Assembly (NCBI GenBank): GCA_035079385.1
Contig: JAVHKY010000052.1
Span: 11,904,001-11,968,000 of the forward strand
Direction: 5' to 3'
Length of the DNA: 64,000 nucleotides
Origin: Aspidiotus rigidus
Lineage: Eukaryota; Arthropoda; Insecta; Hemiptera; Diaspididae
Part shown: one piece after another, positions 34,968 through 46,004 of the stretch
Layout of the letters: the number at the start of each line of letters is the position of its first letter
How positions within the stretch are numbered: position 1 is the stretch's first letter
The notes under the pieces: generated by a model
The model's input: only the letters and a program-made list of their open reading frames with translations
What the model was told of the DNA's origin: nothing
Database searches by the model: none
Translations under genes and position numbers: made by a program

Positions 34968-36101
34968 GATTAAAATCTTGTAACACAGCGCAAAACAAAC
35001 ATAAAATGATAAAAACCGTGCGGTGCGAAATCCGAATAGTTGGAGAAAAAACGGATGTCCATATTATTACCTAGAGTAAAATAGCCTAGGCTCAAGGTCC
35101 TAGATAAAATATGTATAAAAGCGTCAAGCACGGGCTTCAAAAGAAAATCACAAAGCTTATCATATTCAAAATAAAAATTTTGATACGAGGAAAATTATTG
35201 CGATGTACATCATCTCCAAGAATACTACGTCTAGCTTTGCTTGTTTCTTGTGTTGAACAAACGATCGAAGCCAATTTCCTCATTATGGATCATATCGAAA
35301 TTAAAAATTTTGGATTCGCAATATTCATGGAAGCTATCCAAACTATTTCGTACATTCTTAAGTGAAACTTTTTGATAAATGACAAGCGAGGAAAAACTAT
35401 CAAACATGACTTCAGTACAATCTACTGCCAATTTAAATCATATGAATAATCAACTTGATTAATTAGACAGAATTTGAAAAATGAAATTTAAAATACTTAT
35501 CAAGATACGTACGAGAAGTAGTTTACGAATGCAGACCACACCACTGCTAAATGTTGGAAATAGAGGTTTTGTTACTTGGTGACGATTATTGTATACAAAA
35601 GCGAAGCTTGATCAATGAGGATCATCGTCGTCCAACTAAACCAACAAGAAGTAGAAACTCTTGGAAACTATTAAGAGGGCTCGCGAATAATAAGACAACC
35701 GCGACCCACTTCTATGAAACAAAATGTAATGTAATACAATATTTTACTGATTATTGCAATCCAGGAGCGGTATTCTTGAACCTCTACAACGATAACCACT
35801 CCTCGCGAGTCGCGAACAGTGTTTATAGCCGTCTATCCGTCTGAACAAAGTGTGGTCCTAACAGCAGAGTTGTAAGAATAACGCTCCTGATCTGCCGCAC
35901 AAAATAGAACTGCCGGGGGTATTTGTATTTCAACGATCTGGAGAATGAGATCTTCGGCTTGGTCTAAGTGACAGTGTGTGTGTGTGTGTGTGTGGTGGGG
36001 GGAAGTTGACGGTGGGTGTCAATGAACTTAAATTGTAGTATGAAACTAGCTGAAACGTGCACTGAACGAAAAACAGGGAGAGAAAGAAGAAATTAATATT
36101 C
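34968..36101. other. no gene; GT microsatellite
   Basis: A (GT)n tract is at about 35973-35993. The segment near 35935-35975 (cgatctgga(g/a)aatgagatctt) recurs near 50865, so it is repeated. Confidence 0.5.
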
Positions 36102-36109
36102 AGTTCAAC

Positions 36110-36134
36110 CTTTGACTAAAATCTATAGTCAAAG
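36110..36134. mobile_element. 25-bp palindromic insertion-like element
   Basis: CTTTGACTA at one end, TAGTCAAAG at the other, 7 bases between. The flanks AGTTCAAC (36102-36109) and AGTCAAC (36135-36141) differ by one deleted base. It lies 460 bp from a larger element with the same ends. Confidence 0.5.
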
Positions 36135-36170
36135 AGTCAACTGGGCTCCGTCGTTTCATGCACGCTGAAT

Positions 36171-36549
36171 GGACTTTATTTTTTCAAAACCCCACCTTAA
36201 CACAGTCTTACCCCAGTTTACCGTTTCTGTACAAAACAACAAATTTTACTCCATTAGAAATATATAAGGACGTTGCGATCATTAGTTATTATTCAAAAAC
36301 CATAAATAAGTAAGAAACCAGAGGAACATTGGCAAATGCTTTAGAACTTCCAGATTCTGAATATAAACTTCAAATTTCTTATTTCTTCCTCACATTCCAA
36401 TAATGATTTATGATGGAAACGTTCCTATGTATTTCTTAGGGGAATCGATAGTACGTTTGAACAAATAAGGTAAATATCGCAAATTTCATGCGGGTACGTT
36501 TGCTTAAAGTAGGGTAAATCCAAACGTGCCAGCACGGATAATACGGTCC
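36171..36549. mobile_element. GGAC-TIR element (family with GTCTTACCCC site), copy 1
   Basis: Starts GGACTTTATTTTTTCAAAAC and ends cacggataatacggtcc. Contains cttaacacagtcttacccca, the intact target site of the hAT at 51755, and an inner inverted pair built on cataagaaatacat-type motifs. Confidence 0.65.
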
Positions 36550-36569
36550 ATGAAAAAAAAAGAGAAAGA

Positions 36570-37038
36570 CTTTGACTATATACTATAATATAGTACTTTT
36601 TTAATACTATAATATAGTACTTTGTATGGACTGATACAACGAACGCGTGCAGTGAAGCAGGTATCGTGCGGCAAGGGAGGCAACTCGTAGGATAAAAGTA
36701 AGGAGGATTACATCCAGCGTTGACGGCAAACCCATGGCCCCTTGACGAATTGTGTTACGTTGTGAATGCAACCTGCTCAACAATTATCCCTGAGCAAGTG
36801 TATAGGGCTTTTCCATTTCGGCGCATTGCATACGTATTCTCCTACGTGTTATCGAAATGGTAGTATTTCTAACATTGCGCTTATGGCAAACTACTCCACA
36901 ATGAAAATGAGTGTATGCAATGCGCCGACATGGAAAAGCCCTATTCCCTCTGCTACCCTGACGCACATATCGGCTTTATTCTAGCCACCCGCAGACGCCT
37001 TGTCAAGTCAGTCCATACAAAGTACTATATAGTCGAAG
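36570..37038. mobile_element. CTTTGAC-family TIR element, copy 1 (469 bp)
   Basis: Starts CTTTGACTATATACTATA and ends tactatatagtcgaag; exact duplication GAGAAAGA (36562-36569 and 37039-37046). A short duplicated tract (taatatagtactttttt) sits near the left end. A second miniature element is nested at 36803-36941. Confidence 0.9.
36803..36941. mobile_element. miniature TIR element with TA duplication, nested
   Basis: Inverted ends TAGGGCTTTTCCATtTCGGC and its complement. Comparison with the sister copies (agcaagtgtattccctc at about 43898 and 55592) shows the insertion between gtgta and ttccc, best explained by a 2-bp TA duplication as in Tc1/mariner-type elements. Confidence 0.75.
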
Positions 37039-37959
37039 GAGAAAGAAGATATTCTGTTCTGTCGTTTCACGTCTCTTGTTCAGCGCGCATTCCAGATTTC
37101 CAGCCGCTGTGTATTAACAAGAGCTAATTTGCAGCTACCTCCAAATGATGTAGATGAATTCGCATGAGGATGCAAATGTATGTAGAACTAGAGCCATGCC
37201 CGAGAAAGGGATTCAGCAAAAATTACCATAAGCACGTATGAAACTAAAATGGGCTATATCTATGTCAATATTGAAAAATACAGAAAAGTAGTAAGAGCAT
37301 TTTTTCATCATTTTCATTCGTAGAATAACATGAAAGAAGAAAAAATTGAAATTTCAACAATTTTCTGAAACATCACCTTTTTGGGCAGCTTCCAAAAATG
37401 GCCACCACGGTTTTGATAGAGGTCGCCTACCTTGCATTCTCATGCAAATCTACATTCATGCAGGTTTTCAAAAACAAACATCGTTATCCTAAAAAGCTAA
37501 AACTGACTTTATTATCCAATTATTTGTTGAAAATACTTCTCAGAACTTGCATCTACTTTATATTTCAGGCCCTATCGGTAAAAAGGGCGTGTGTCTGTCG
37601 GACGCCCTTTTTGCAGAGACCTCAATTTTTGTGCTTTTCAGATCATAAACTATCTTTTATGAATTTTTTTTTTTCAAAGTCATGATTCTTTTCATCTCAG
37701 CAAAAAGGGCGTCCACTGCCATATTTCCAAGGATCTCTCCTTTTTTTTCTCACTGAATGTATTCTAGATAACATTGATGCATCTTGTAGAACAAGAGTCG
37801 CTCTTTAACTCTTATTCTTATTATTTTTTTGATTAAACTCGTTGTTGCGGAGATATTGTGCGCTGAAACTTCAAACTGATTTTTCTGTGATGAAATTTTC
37901 TTCACGGACGCCCTTTTCACAGATAGGTGCTCACTCCTCAATTACCAGCAAAATGGTAA

Positions 37960-38839
37960 TGCTGGGCACAACCGGTAGTACTACCGGCACTACAGGTAGT
38001 TTCTTTCGAAAACCATTGGTACTACCGGTGGTTTGTGGTACTACAAATAAGTAGTCCGAGTACCGGTAGTGGAGACCTGTTATCACCCATACAACTGCTT
38101 CATGGAATCCTCATAGCTGCGGGCCATATTTATGTTGGAAGGTGGATTACTAAGGCTCGTAAAAGAATAAATCGCGAAACTACGAGGAACCAGATATAGG
38201 TAATTTATTAGGTTTGAGAAACGTAGAAATTTTGGAAAAACAGAAGCGAAATTTAGTAAGTCAGTCCGAAACGTAGGTAAATGAATTAAATAAACAGTAG
38301 ATGAGAGTTGAACTGTTTAAAATTTGAATAAAAAACTGGTTAAAATATGAATAAGAAAACGATAATGAGGTTGCTCGTAGTTACACGAAGCGACCAGATT
38401 GTGATCACGCTGGGAGATCATCATCAGGCGCGAGAAATACACACTAAATTTCGCTTGTATTTTTGTTCTTTCAAAATTTCTACGTTTCTCAAACCTCATA
38501 AATTACGTATATCTGGTTCCTCGTAGTTCCGCAATTTATTCTTGTACGAGCCTTAGTAATCCACCTTCCAACATATCACCCATACAATGCACACGTGCTT
38601 TTTTTTATTAACGAAAATGCAATAAACAACAGCGGGACGCATCAGATGCCTGATGGATGTAGGATGATTAGGTTAGGTTAGGCATAGATTTTTGTAATAA
38701 CTTTATGAATTTTTTTTTGTTCATTAGCGCTTTAACCTTTGAACAGACAAGTTTGAAACACTACCGATAGTACCGGTAGTTTTCAGAGAAGCACCATCAA
38801 ACTACCGGTAGTTTCAATCTACCGGGTTTTTCCCCAGCA
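37960..38839. mobile_element. TIR element with accggtag subterminal repeats, holding an inner palindrome
   Basis: Outer ends tgctgggcacaaccggtag and ctaccgggtttttccccagca. The inner palindrome 38132-38574 has arms of about 110 bp. A 14-bp direct repeat tatcacccatacaa (38081-38094, 38574-38587) brackets the inner unit, with about 37 bp of extra sequence on the left. Confidence 0.6.
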
Positions 38840-38847
38840 CTACAAAA

Positions 38848-39358
38848 CACGATATAAGATGAAGAGGTAATGACACAACGCTAAAATCGTGTCCTCAGTT
38901 CTGAAGTTGTACGTACAAACTTCCGCTAAATTTGCAGCGAACACTCGGGCTGTTTCCCTGTTCCTTCTACACCCCACCTGCGCCGAGACATTACCGTTGG
39001 TACCATGGTATTGATGAAATTTCCAATGATTATAAAAAATCCAAGAATTTACTTAGAAGGATGATTCTTTCAAAATTTTATAAAGTAGATTAAATGGTAT
39101 TTTTATGCCAAATATCAAATGCGTCGGCTGATTCCTAATCCTGCAATAATTTTTTGAAAGTAGCGGTGTTCCCATAAGACTCTGTACATTACCCATCACT
39201 TTCATCACGAGCGCTGCGCTCGGGATGTTCAGAACTACTACAAAATCACGGGCAGCGTTTATTACTTTGACTATTTATCCTACGTAGGATAAATAGTCAA
39301 AGGTTTATTACCACTGTCAGAATACGTTCCTGTCACTACATCTTCATCTTATACCGTG
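38848..39358. mobile_element. CACGG-family TIR element, copy 1 (511 bp)
   Basis: Starts CACGATATAAGATGAAGAGG and ends tcttcatcttataccgtg. Exact 8-bp duplication CTACAAAA (38840-38847 and 39359-39366). It carries the 38-bp palindromic insertion at 39265-39302. Confidence 0.9.
39265..39302. mobile_element. 38-bp perfect palindrome with 8-bp target duplication
   Basis: Two 19-bp halves (CTTTGACTATTTATCCTAC and its exact complement) with no spacer. Flanks GTTTATTA at 39257-39264 and 39303-39310 are identical. The first 10 bases equal the end of CTTTGAC copy 1. Sister copies of the host element at 45535 and 55987 lack the insert (cagcgtttaccac and cagcgttattaccac read on the complementary strand). 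Confidence 0.85.
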
Positions 39359-39890
39359 CTACAAAACGACATGCCTACCTACGGCCACAGACGACTACGG
39401 CACGTCCTGGTCGTTGATTGATAGAAAGATTTTTTATGACGTCACACAGGGTGTAATCATTGAAGAATGCAGACTATTGTTTGTTCCAAATAAGAATAAT
39501 ATTTTCAGTAAGCTCCTTTCACACTAGAAACTAAACATCATGCTATAACATATGAAGAAGAACCAATTAGAAACAATGTACATTTCTCTTTGATGTGAAT
39601 ACCTTCATTCTCTTTTTCACCTGGGGCTGCAAAAACGTCCACCAGTATCAAAATAAGTCAAAAAGTGTGCTCAAAAAAAAAATCAGGTCAGTATAGTTGT
39701 ACTCTAGTAGCAGATAGTGGTACTCTAATAACAGATATCAATAATTTAGATTAATAATCCCGCCGGGAAAATGCTTTCAAGAAAATGACATTGCCATTCT
39801 AATGTTATTTAGTTATTTTTGCATCAAATGGCACAGTATTGAATTTATTTGAGCGTTTTGATTGGTGAAGTTTCAAAAAGTAGGCGCGGT

Positions 39891-39976
39891 CAATTGAAGA
39901 CCCTTCTGTCAAAGGGCGTCCGTCTCATAAGGAATACATTGAACGGACGCCCTTTTGACAGGAAGGTCCTCAATTG
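39891..39976. mobile_element. 86-bp TIR element, copy 1
   Basis: Almost wholly two arms: CAATTGAAGACCCTTCTGTC, agggcgtccg, then cggacgcccttttgacagga and aggtcctcaattg. The loop carries cataaggaatacattgaa. Confidence 0.75.
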
Positions 39977-40233
39977 TTCTGGCAAGAATTGAGCTAAATA
40001 TCGGCCACATGACATTGATTTTAGCGGGGAACTCGTTCCATTAGGGCACTCGAGAGCCTTAGTTGTGCGGGTGTTTTTTCAAAAAATGCACCGTGCACTT
40101 TCCAACCGCACTTTCCAACCAAAAATTTAGAAAAATTTGGACTCTCATGATATGATAAGAGGAGGATATAGGAAAAAATTACGGCTTCCTCAACAAAGTT
40201 GAACAAGGAACGGAAAACCTGTTCTATGGGTTC

Positions 40234-40946
40234 AATTGAATGGTCGGGTAGAAAAAGGGCCTCAGCTCGATTTAGGGCCCATTTTCGATTATTTGTGGTT
40301 CAAGTTCAGCACTCTTTCCTCTTCATCTGGTAAAAATTTCAATTCATTCTAATGACTATAAAGAACGTTGAACTATGTTGAAGTGGAGCTCTGGAATTCT
40401 CAGTGGGTAGTTGTAAAATGGTGGCAATCGAGGTTGTCTGAAACTTTGCCTCTAGGTCAGCTTAAAGAACACTGAAAATCGATACAGATGGCATCATGTA
40501 TGACTAGAAAGCCTTCATTTCATTTCCCATGCCTATTTATAGCCATGAAGATGAACTTTGACCCTCTGAGAAACTTAATTTTTCGAGGATCTTATACTCA
40601 AAAATACTTATTATTACTGCAGCACAATCCTTGCAAATATGGCTATTGGCTTGAAATACATTCGTTTATTATTATTACTGTTGACAAGATCCAAAAAGTT
40701 ACTAGAACGCACAAAAGGTCGATAATTGCAAAAAGGGCCTTAAATGCGCAGACTATAACGCGCTCTACAGGCAACTCAGAAACGTTCTAATTTTCAGTGA
40801 TTTTGTAGATCGGACATTCATCAACAATTCCAACAAGTTTCATGACGTTTTCTTTATGGCATGTCTATGAATCAGAACTTTCAAATTCGTTTTTCTCAAA
40901 AACTACTTTTTGTGTTAAGGCCCTTTTTCTACTCGACCATTCCATT
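40234..40946. mobile_element. AATTGAATGG-TIR element, long form (713 bp)
   Basis: Starts aattgaatggtcgggtagaa and ends ggccctttttctactcgacc. Contains a 100-aa ORF (40488-40790) with no recognisable motif. Confidence 0.7.
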
Positions 40947-41197
40947 GATTTTTGTATTAAAAATTTAAATTAAAATCTTGAAGATTCTCAAGTTTTCGTG
41001 AGTCCTTTGTATCATGGTTGATGTAGCCTGAAAGTAATAATTTTTCGAAGTTCCTTTCCTATCCATCATGTACTATGGCTCGACAGTCGAAATTTTTTCA
41101 AGTCGCCCTCCAATCATATATAGCTTGAGAGTCAAATTTTTCCAAGTTCCCGTCCTATGATAAACCGGGTCGGCCAAAAAGATGTTACCAATTAACT

Positions 41198-42022
41198 TAG
41201 GGTTTGCGAAATAACAGTTATTTAACTGTTATTGAATGATAATCAAAATGAAAAAGTTTGTTGACCATTTGACCGATAACCGTTTAAAAGGAAATTGGTG
41301 CCTTGACCGTGACCGTTTGACCCACGGTATATTATAGAGGTATTGACACGACGCAAAATTTCTGTCGCACGAACTGTGTTAATTCATACGGAATTCCGCT
41401 ACGCTTGCAGCGATCGTTCGATACCTTCCACACCTCACCTGTGACGGAACCATATGGTGGTACCATAATATTGACGAAATTTTCGAGGGTTGTAAAAGAT
41501 GAAGAAATTCACGTAAGAAGATAATTTTTTTTTTAAAATTAGTAGAGCATAGTGAGTTATCTATTCGTATCCAGTTTCAGATTTTTAGGTTAATACCTGA
41601 TTCCTCTACAAATTTTTAAAAATTGATGAATTTACATTAGGTAGTATTCATGTAGTTTTCCTGCTTAGTAATACCTTGCAACGCTTATCAACTAACACAA
41701 CTCATGCGACACTAACAAACACGTCTAATATACGTTTGTGTGAATACCTCTATAATGTACCGTGGTTTGACCGATAAATGTTTCAATCAAAACGGTCATA
41801 ACAGTTATAGGTTGACAGTTATTTTTCAATGTTTTTTTCTGAAAAAAAAAAAAAAGTTTTTTCTTCCAAAAAATGTTTTGACCGTTGTGAACCGTTATGA
41901 CCGAATCATTTTTCAATAATGGTCCTGACCATTATGACCGTTTGACCGTTTCAGTTTTGAAGGTGACCGGACCGATAACCGTTATCCACTTATAATTATT
42001 TTGGTCGAAAACGAAAACCCTA
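41198..42022. mobile_element. non-autonomous hAT element, 825 bp, carrying a nested element
   Basis: Ends TAGGGTTTGCG and CGaAAACCCTA; exact 8-bp duplication AATTAACT (41190-41197 and 42023-42030). The interior is again rich in taaccgtt/aacggtta motifs, so it is related to the 51755 copy. A CACGG-family element is inserted at 41323-41764. Confidence 0.88.
41323..41764. mobile_element. CACGG-family TIR element, copy 2 (442 bp), inside a hAT element
   Basis: Starts CACGGTATATTATAGAGGTA and ends tacctctataatgtaccgtg. Exact duplication GTTTGACC (41315-41322 and 41765-41772). It is diverged from the other copies but colinear with them, including the tacc(a)tggtacc region. Confidence 0.88.
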
Positions 42023-42377
42023 AATTAACTAGTTTGGGATTTGGACTAAATTTGTTGTAGATCAAGGACGCAGAACGTTGGATGTAGAGTTCAAATGTAC
42101 ACAATTTATACCTCAATTTTATTTTCAATTTGCACCAATACAAAGTTTCAACATCTTCTCTGAGTCAAGTTATGGACCAAAATGTGCCAAAAATTGACTC
42201 ATTTGCCAAGATTTCCAAAATAGAGATTCAAAATCGCTTCACTTTTAAGCATCATAGAATTATTCACTTTTTTTTTCAGTCTTCAATTTCACTTTCAAAT
42301 AAAATGAAAAATGGACGTTTGAAAGATTTGTAATTTTGAGAATTTTGGCAAATTGATTGATTTTTGGCACATTGCCC

Positions 42378-42670
42378 CAATTTAAGCAAACCCCCACTTT
42401 AAGCAAACGTACCCGTATGAAATTTGCGATATTTTACCTTATTTGTTCAAACTTACTATTGATTCCCATAAGAAATACATAGGAACGTTTCCATCATAAA
42501 TCATTATTTGAATGTGAGGAGGAAATAAGAAATTTGAAGTTTATATTCAGGATCTGGAAGTTCTAAAGCATTTGCCAATGTTCCTCTGGTTTCTTATTTA
42601 TTTATGGTTTTTGAATAATAACTAATCCCTATGTATTTCTTATGGAGTAAAATTGTTGTTTTGAACGTGA
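42378..42670. repeat. GGAC-TIR element, partial copy
   Basis: Interior of the same family (ccactttaagcaaacgtacc ... tatggagtaaaattgttgtt) without a recognisable right terminus. Confidence 0.55.
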
Positions 42671-42814
42671 TAGATAGTTTGATTACAGATTTACTATTAT
42701 ATAGCTTTAGAAAATTGGTTGATAAGTTCTGCTAAAAAGCTGCAAAGCTGACTGAAATGAAGTAGACAAAACAATCACCGTTAACCACACGTATATTCCC
42801 TACTGGTAAGCGAC

Positions 42815-43640
42815 ACCCGGTACTAGTGATGTTAACGGATACTACGCTCCGGGTAAAACCCGGATCTTTCGACCCACAATCCGCATCCGGATCTTCTGTT
42901 TTGCTCCGGCAAAAGATCTTCGACCATATACTGATGGACATGCCATACTGATGAGAAATCGAAAACGAGAAACACCGAAAAATGGCACTTTGTTATCATC
43001 ATGAGAATAACACTTCGCGTTTTTTTTTCAATTTCACATTTTTACCAAAATCAACCAAGATTTTTACGTGATTTATGCATAATTGTTGACTACTTGTTAA
43101 TTTCCGTTAAAAAAAACTGGAAACATCATTTTCTCGCTCGAAATAAGCTCGTAATGAAGGGCCACTTTTCGTCACTTCTCAAAATCGATTTGTCTGGCTT
43201 CACGTTCTTATCAGTATGGCATGTCCATCAGTATAATGGTCGAAGCAAAAGATCCGGATTTTTCAAGATGCGCTCCGTGATCCGGTTTTTTTTTGCTGTA
43301 CAACTGTGATACTGTTGTATACTGCTGTGCTGCTTTGCTGAACTGCTGGTTCGCGTGGTCAAAGATCCTTTTCTAAAAACGACCGAGCATAGGCCCATGG
43401 GGGAATTCACATACTCCTAAAACCTATTGTAAATTACATGTGAATTGTGAACATAGAAAAGTGGTCGGAAATTTCAAACTCTGCATACATTGAGATAGTG
43501 AAAAAAAATAGAGAAAAACATCCGGAGGTCCGGAGCTCCGGATCTTATCCGGATCTTTGGAGAAAAACCCGGATCTCGAAAGATCCGCTCCAAAGAGATC
43601 CGGATCGTGAAAAATCCGCTCTGTTAACATCACCACCCTG
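42815..43640. mobile_element. ccggatc-rich TIR element with inner palindrome
   Basis: Outer ends share gtgatgttaac; the body is rich in gatccgg. An inner inverted pair (42918-42958 and 43207-43247, containing atggacatgccatactga) suggests a further nested unit. Confidence 0.55.
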
Positions 43641-43727
43641 TACTACATGTATTCATGACTGTGTGACCAGATTTCTGATGCTCGTTATCTGTTTTTTATA
43701 TTTTGGCTCTCATATCCGTACACATCC

Positions 43728-43998
43728 TTTTGACTGTATAGTACTTTGTGTGGACTGATATAACAAACATGTTCAGTGAAGTAGTTGTTTTGCGGCAAGG
43801 GAGGTAACTTCTACGATAAAAGTAAGGAGGATTGCATCCAGCGTTGACGGCGAATTGTGTTATGTTGTGAATGCAACCTACTCAACAATTATCAACAAGT
43901 GTATTCCCTCTGCCTCCCTAACGCACAAATCGGCTTCATTCTATCCACCCGCAGATGCCTTGTCAAGTCAGTCCATACAAAGTACTATACAGTCAAAG
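43728..43998. mobile_element. CTTTGAC-family TIR element, copy 2 (271 bp)
   Basis: Starts TTTTGACTGTATAGTACTTT and ends tactatacagtcaaag. The flanks ACACATCC (43720-43727) and ACATATCC (43999-44006) match at 7 of 8. This is the uninterrupted form used as empty site for the nested insertions in copies 1 and 3. Confidence 0.85.
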
Positions 43999-44032
43999 AC
44001 ATATCCGTACAATCTGTATTCTATTGGAGTTT

Positions 44033-44396
44033 GGACTGTGTTATTGTGACGTCGCGACTATCGATAAGAGATCAATTTTGTCCATTTGGCATTTTGCTCC
44101 CATAAGAAATACATGTGGAGCGGAGATCACTACGCTACCATTTAAATATAAAAAATGATACGGTCAAGAGATTTTTTTCAAATAGCGAGAAGTTGATAAA
44201 TTTAAAATATAAACTTTTCTGTAAATTTTAACTTCTCATATTAAATTAATACCATGGTCATCTTTGCTGCGCATGTATTTCTTATGGGGAGCAAAATGCC
44301 AAATGACATATTTTCAGCAGAATAGGTACTTCTGGTCACTCAACCTATGCATCTTGCACTCACATTCATGTTGCGTTATCACAAATAACACAGTCC
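44033..44396. mobile_element. GGACTGTG-TIR element, copy 1
   Basis: Inverted ends GGACTGTGTTATT and AATAACACAGTCC, with inner inverted pair catttggcattttgctccca and its complement. Target duplication not resolved. Confidence 0.65.
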
Positions 44397-44945
44397 CACA
44401 GTCCATTGGCGCATCTCGGAATTTCCGTACATTTCTGTTTAAAACATGTAATTATCCGGGCATCTTGCTGCGTTTTTGAATTAATTTTCATTTATCCGTA
44501 TTTTTTGGGTCGGTATCCGTACATCCGCACCGAGGTTCAAATATCCGTACATCTGGTCACATACAACCTAATAGGCGACGTAACTTGGAGTTTCCAGTGT
44601 TGGTAGCCCTGCGAACGAAGGTGTTCATGGTTCAATTTGTATATCTCCAAACAGTTTTTCAATTCTGTTTTCCAATTCAAGTATGAGCTGTAGAAAAAAT
44701 TGTTCATTACAAAAAATGTTGTCTTGAAAATTCTCTACAATTTTGATTCTCACACTGTTCTTGATTAAAAGTCAAATAACTTCACAAAATGTGTTTGAAC
44801 TAACGCATGTAGAGAAGAGAGATATCCAGTATCCACTTTCAATTCAAATGATTTCACATACGGAGCACTCACGCACACACTCGTAGGTAAATTCACCAGA
44901 AGATCCATTTTTCTAGATTCGTATTTCCGATATACGTCAATTCCG

Positions 44946-45317
44946 TGCGAGTGTGAGTCAATTGGGATCTTATTGTTAACCTAAGTTGCGTAAGTTGGTA
45001 GCCGTGTTCGAAGATATGGGGGATAATTTTAACGTACCATGCTTCTTGATGCGGAATTTGCAATTTTCAAACACGATTTGAATGATTACAATTTGTATTA
45101 TCGAAAATTATCTCCTATAATTCGTTTAAACACTTCAAGAGAATCGATAACTGAAAGAAGTAATCCTAATAATGAAGTATTGAGTCACCTACGAAAATCT
45201 CGAATCTCATGGCCAAATACATTGAGCGTAAAATCGTCACCCAGAAATTTAAGCGAGTGCGGCGAGAGAGGAAGGCGATTCTAGCGCTACCAAACATAGG
45301 TTAACATCTCAATCTCA
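44946..45317. mobile_element. TTGGGAT-TIR element, copy 1
   Basis: Ends attgggatcttattgttaac and ggttaacatctcaat; the body matches 56026-56394 in inverted orientation (for example aattttaacgtaccatgctt). Confidence 0.6.
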
Positions 45318-45534
45318 CTTTGTGCGGCAGAATAGAAATACACCGAAACGAAGGAAGTTGGTAGTACTGGAAAGATCATATGTACAAAAGCGCAGCACCT
45401 TGCCGAGTATTGCGAACGTCAAAACAAGAGTCGCACTCTGGTGGCATCACCAAAATTCCGAGGATCCGTATAATTTTTGTCGTATTGTAAACGGAAGAAA
45501 ATGAAACTTCGCTCGCTCTGTGCAAAGTTGAGAG

Positions 45535-45996
45535 CACGGTATAAGATGAAGAGGTAGTGACACGAACGTATTCTGACTGTGGTAAACGCTGTCCGTGATT
45601 TTGAAGTAGTTCTGAACATCCCGAGCGCAGCGCTCGTGATGAAAGTGATGGGTAATGTACAGAGTCTTATGGGAACGCCGCTACTTTCAAAAATTTATTG
45701 CAGGATCAGGAATCAGCCGATGCATTTCATATTTGGCATAAAAATACTATTTAATCTACTCTATAAAATTTTGAAAGAATCACCCTTCTAAGTAAATTCT
45801 TGGATTTTTTATAATCCTTGGAAATTTCATCAATACTAGGGTACCAACGGTAACGTCTCGGCGCAGGTGGGGTGTAGAAGGAACAGGGAAACAGCCCGAG
45901 TGTTCGCTGCAAACCTAGCGGAAGTTTGTACGTACAACTTCAAAACTGCGGACACGATTTTAGCGTTGTGTCATTACCTCTTCATCTTATACCGTG
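45535..45996. mobile_element. CACGG-family TIR element, copy 3 (462 bp)
   Basis: Starts CACGGTATAAGATGAAGAGG and ends cctcttcatcttataccgtg. Exact duplication GTTGAGAG (45527-45534 and 45997-46004). It lies about 640 bp upstream of the KCTD9 ATG, and lacks the 38-bp insertion seen in copy 1. Confidence 0.92.
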
Positions 45997-46004
45997 GTTG
46001 AGAG

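Noticed and set aside
43658..44573. Outer TIR element with gtgtgaccagat ends enclosing two smaller elements
   Set aside because: Ends pair over only about 12 bp and no target duplication was found, so boundaries are unproven.
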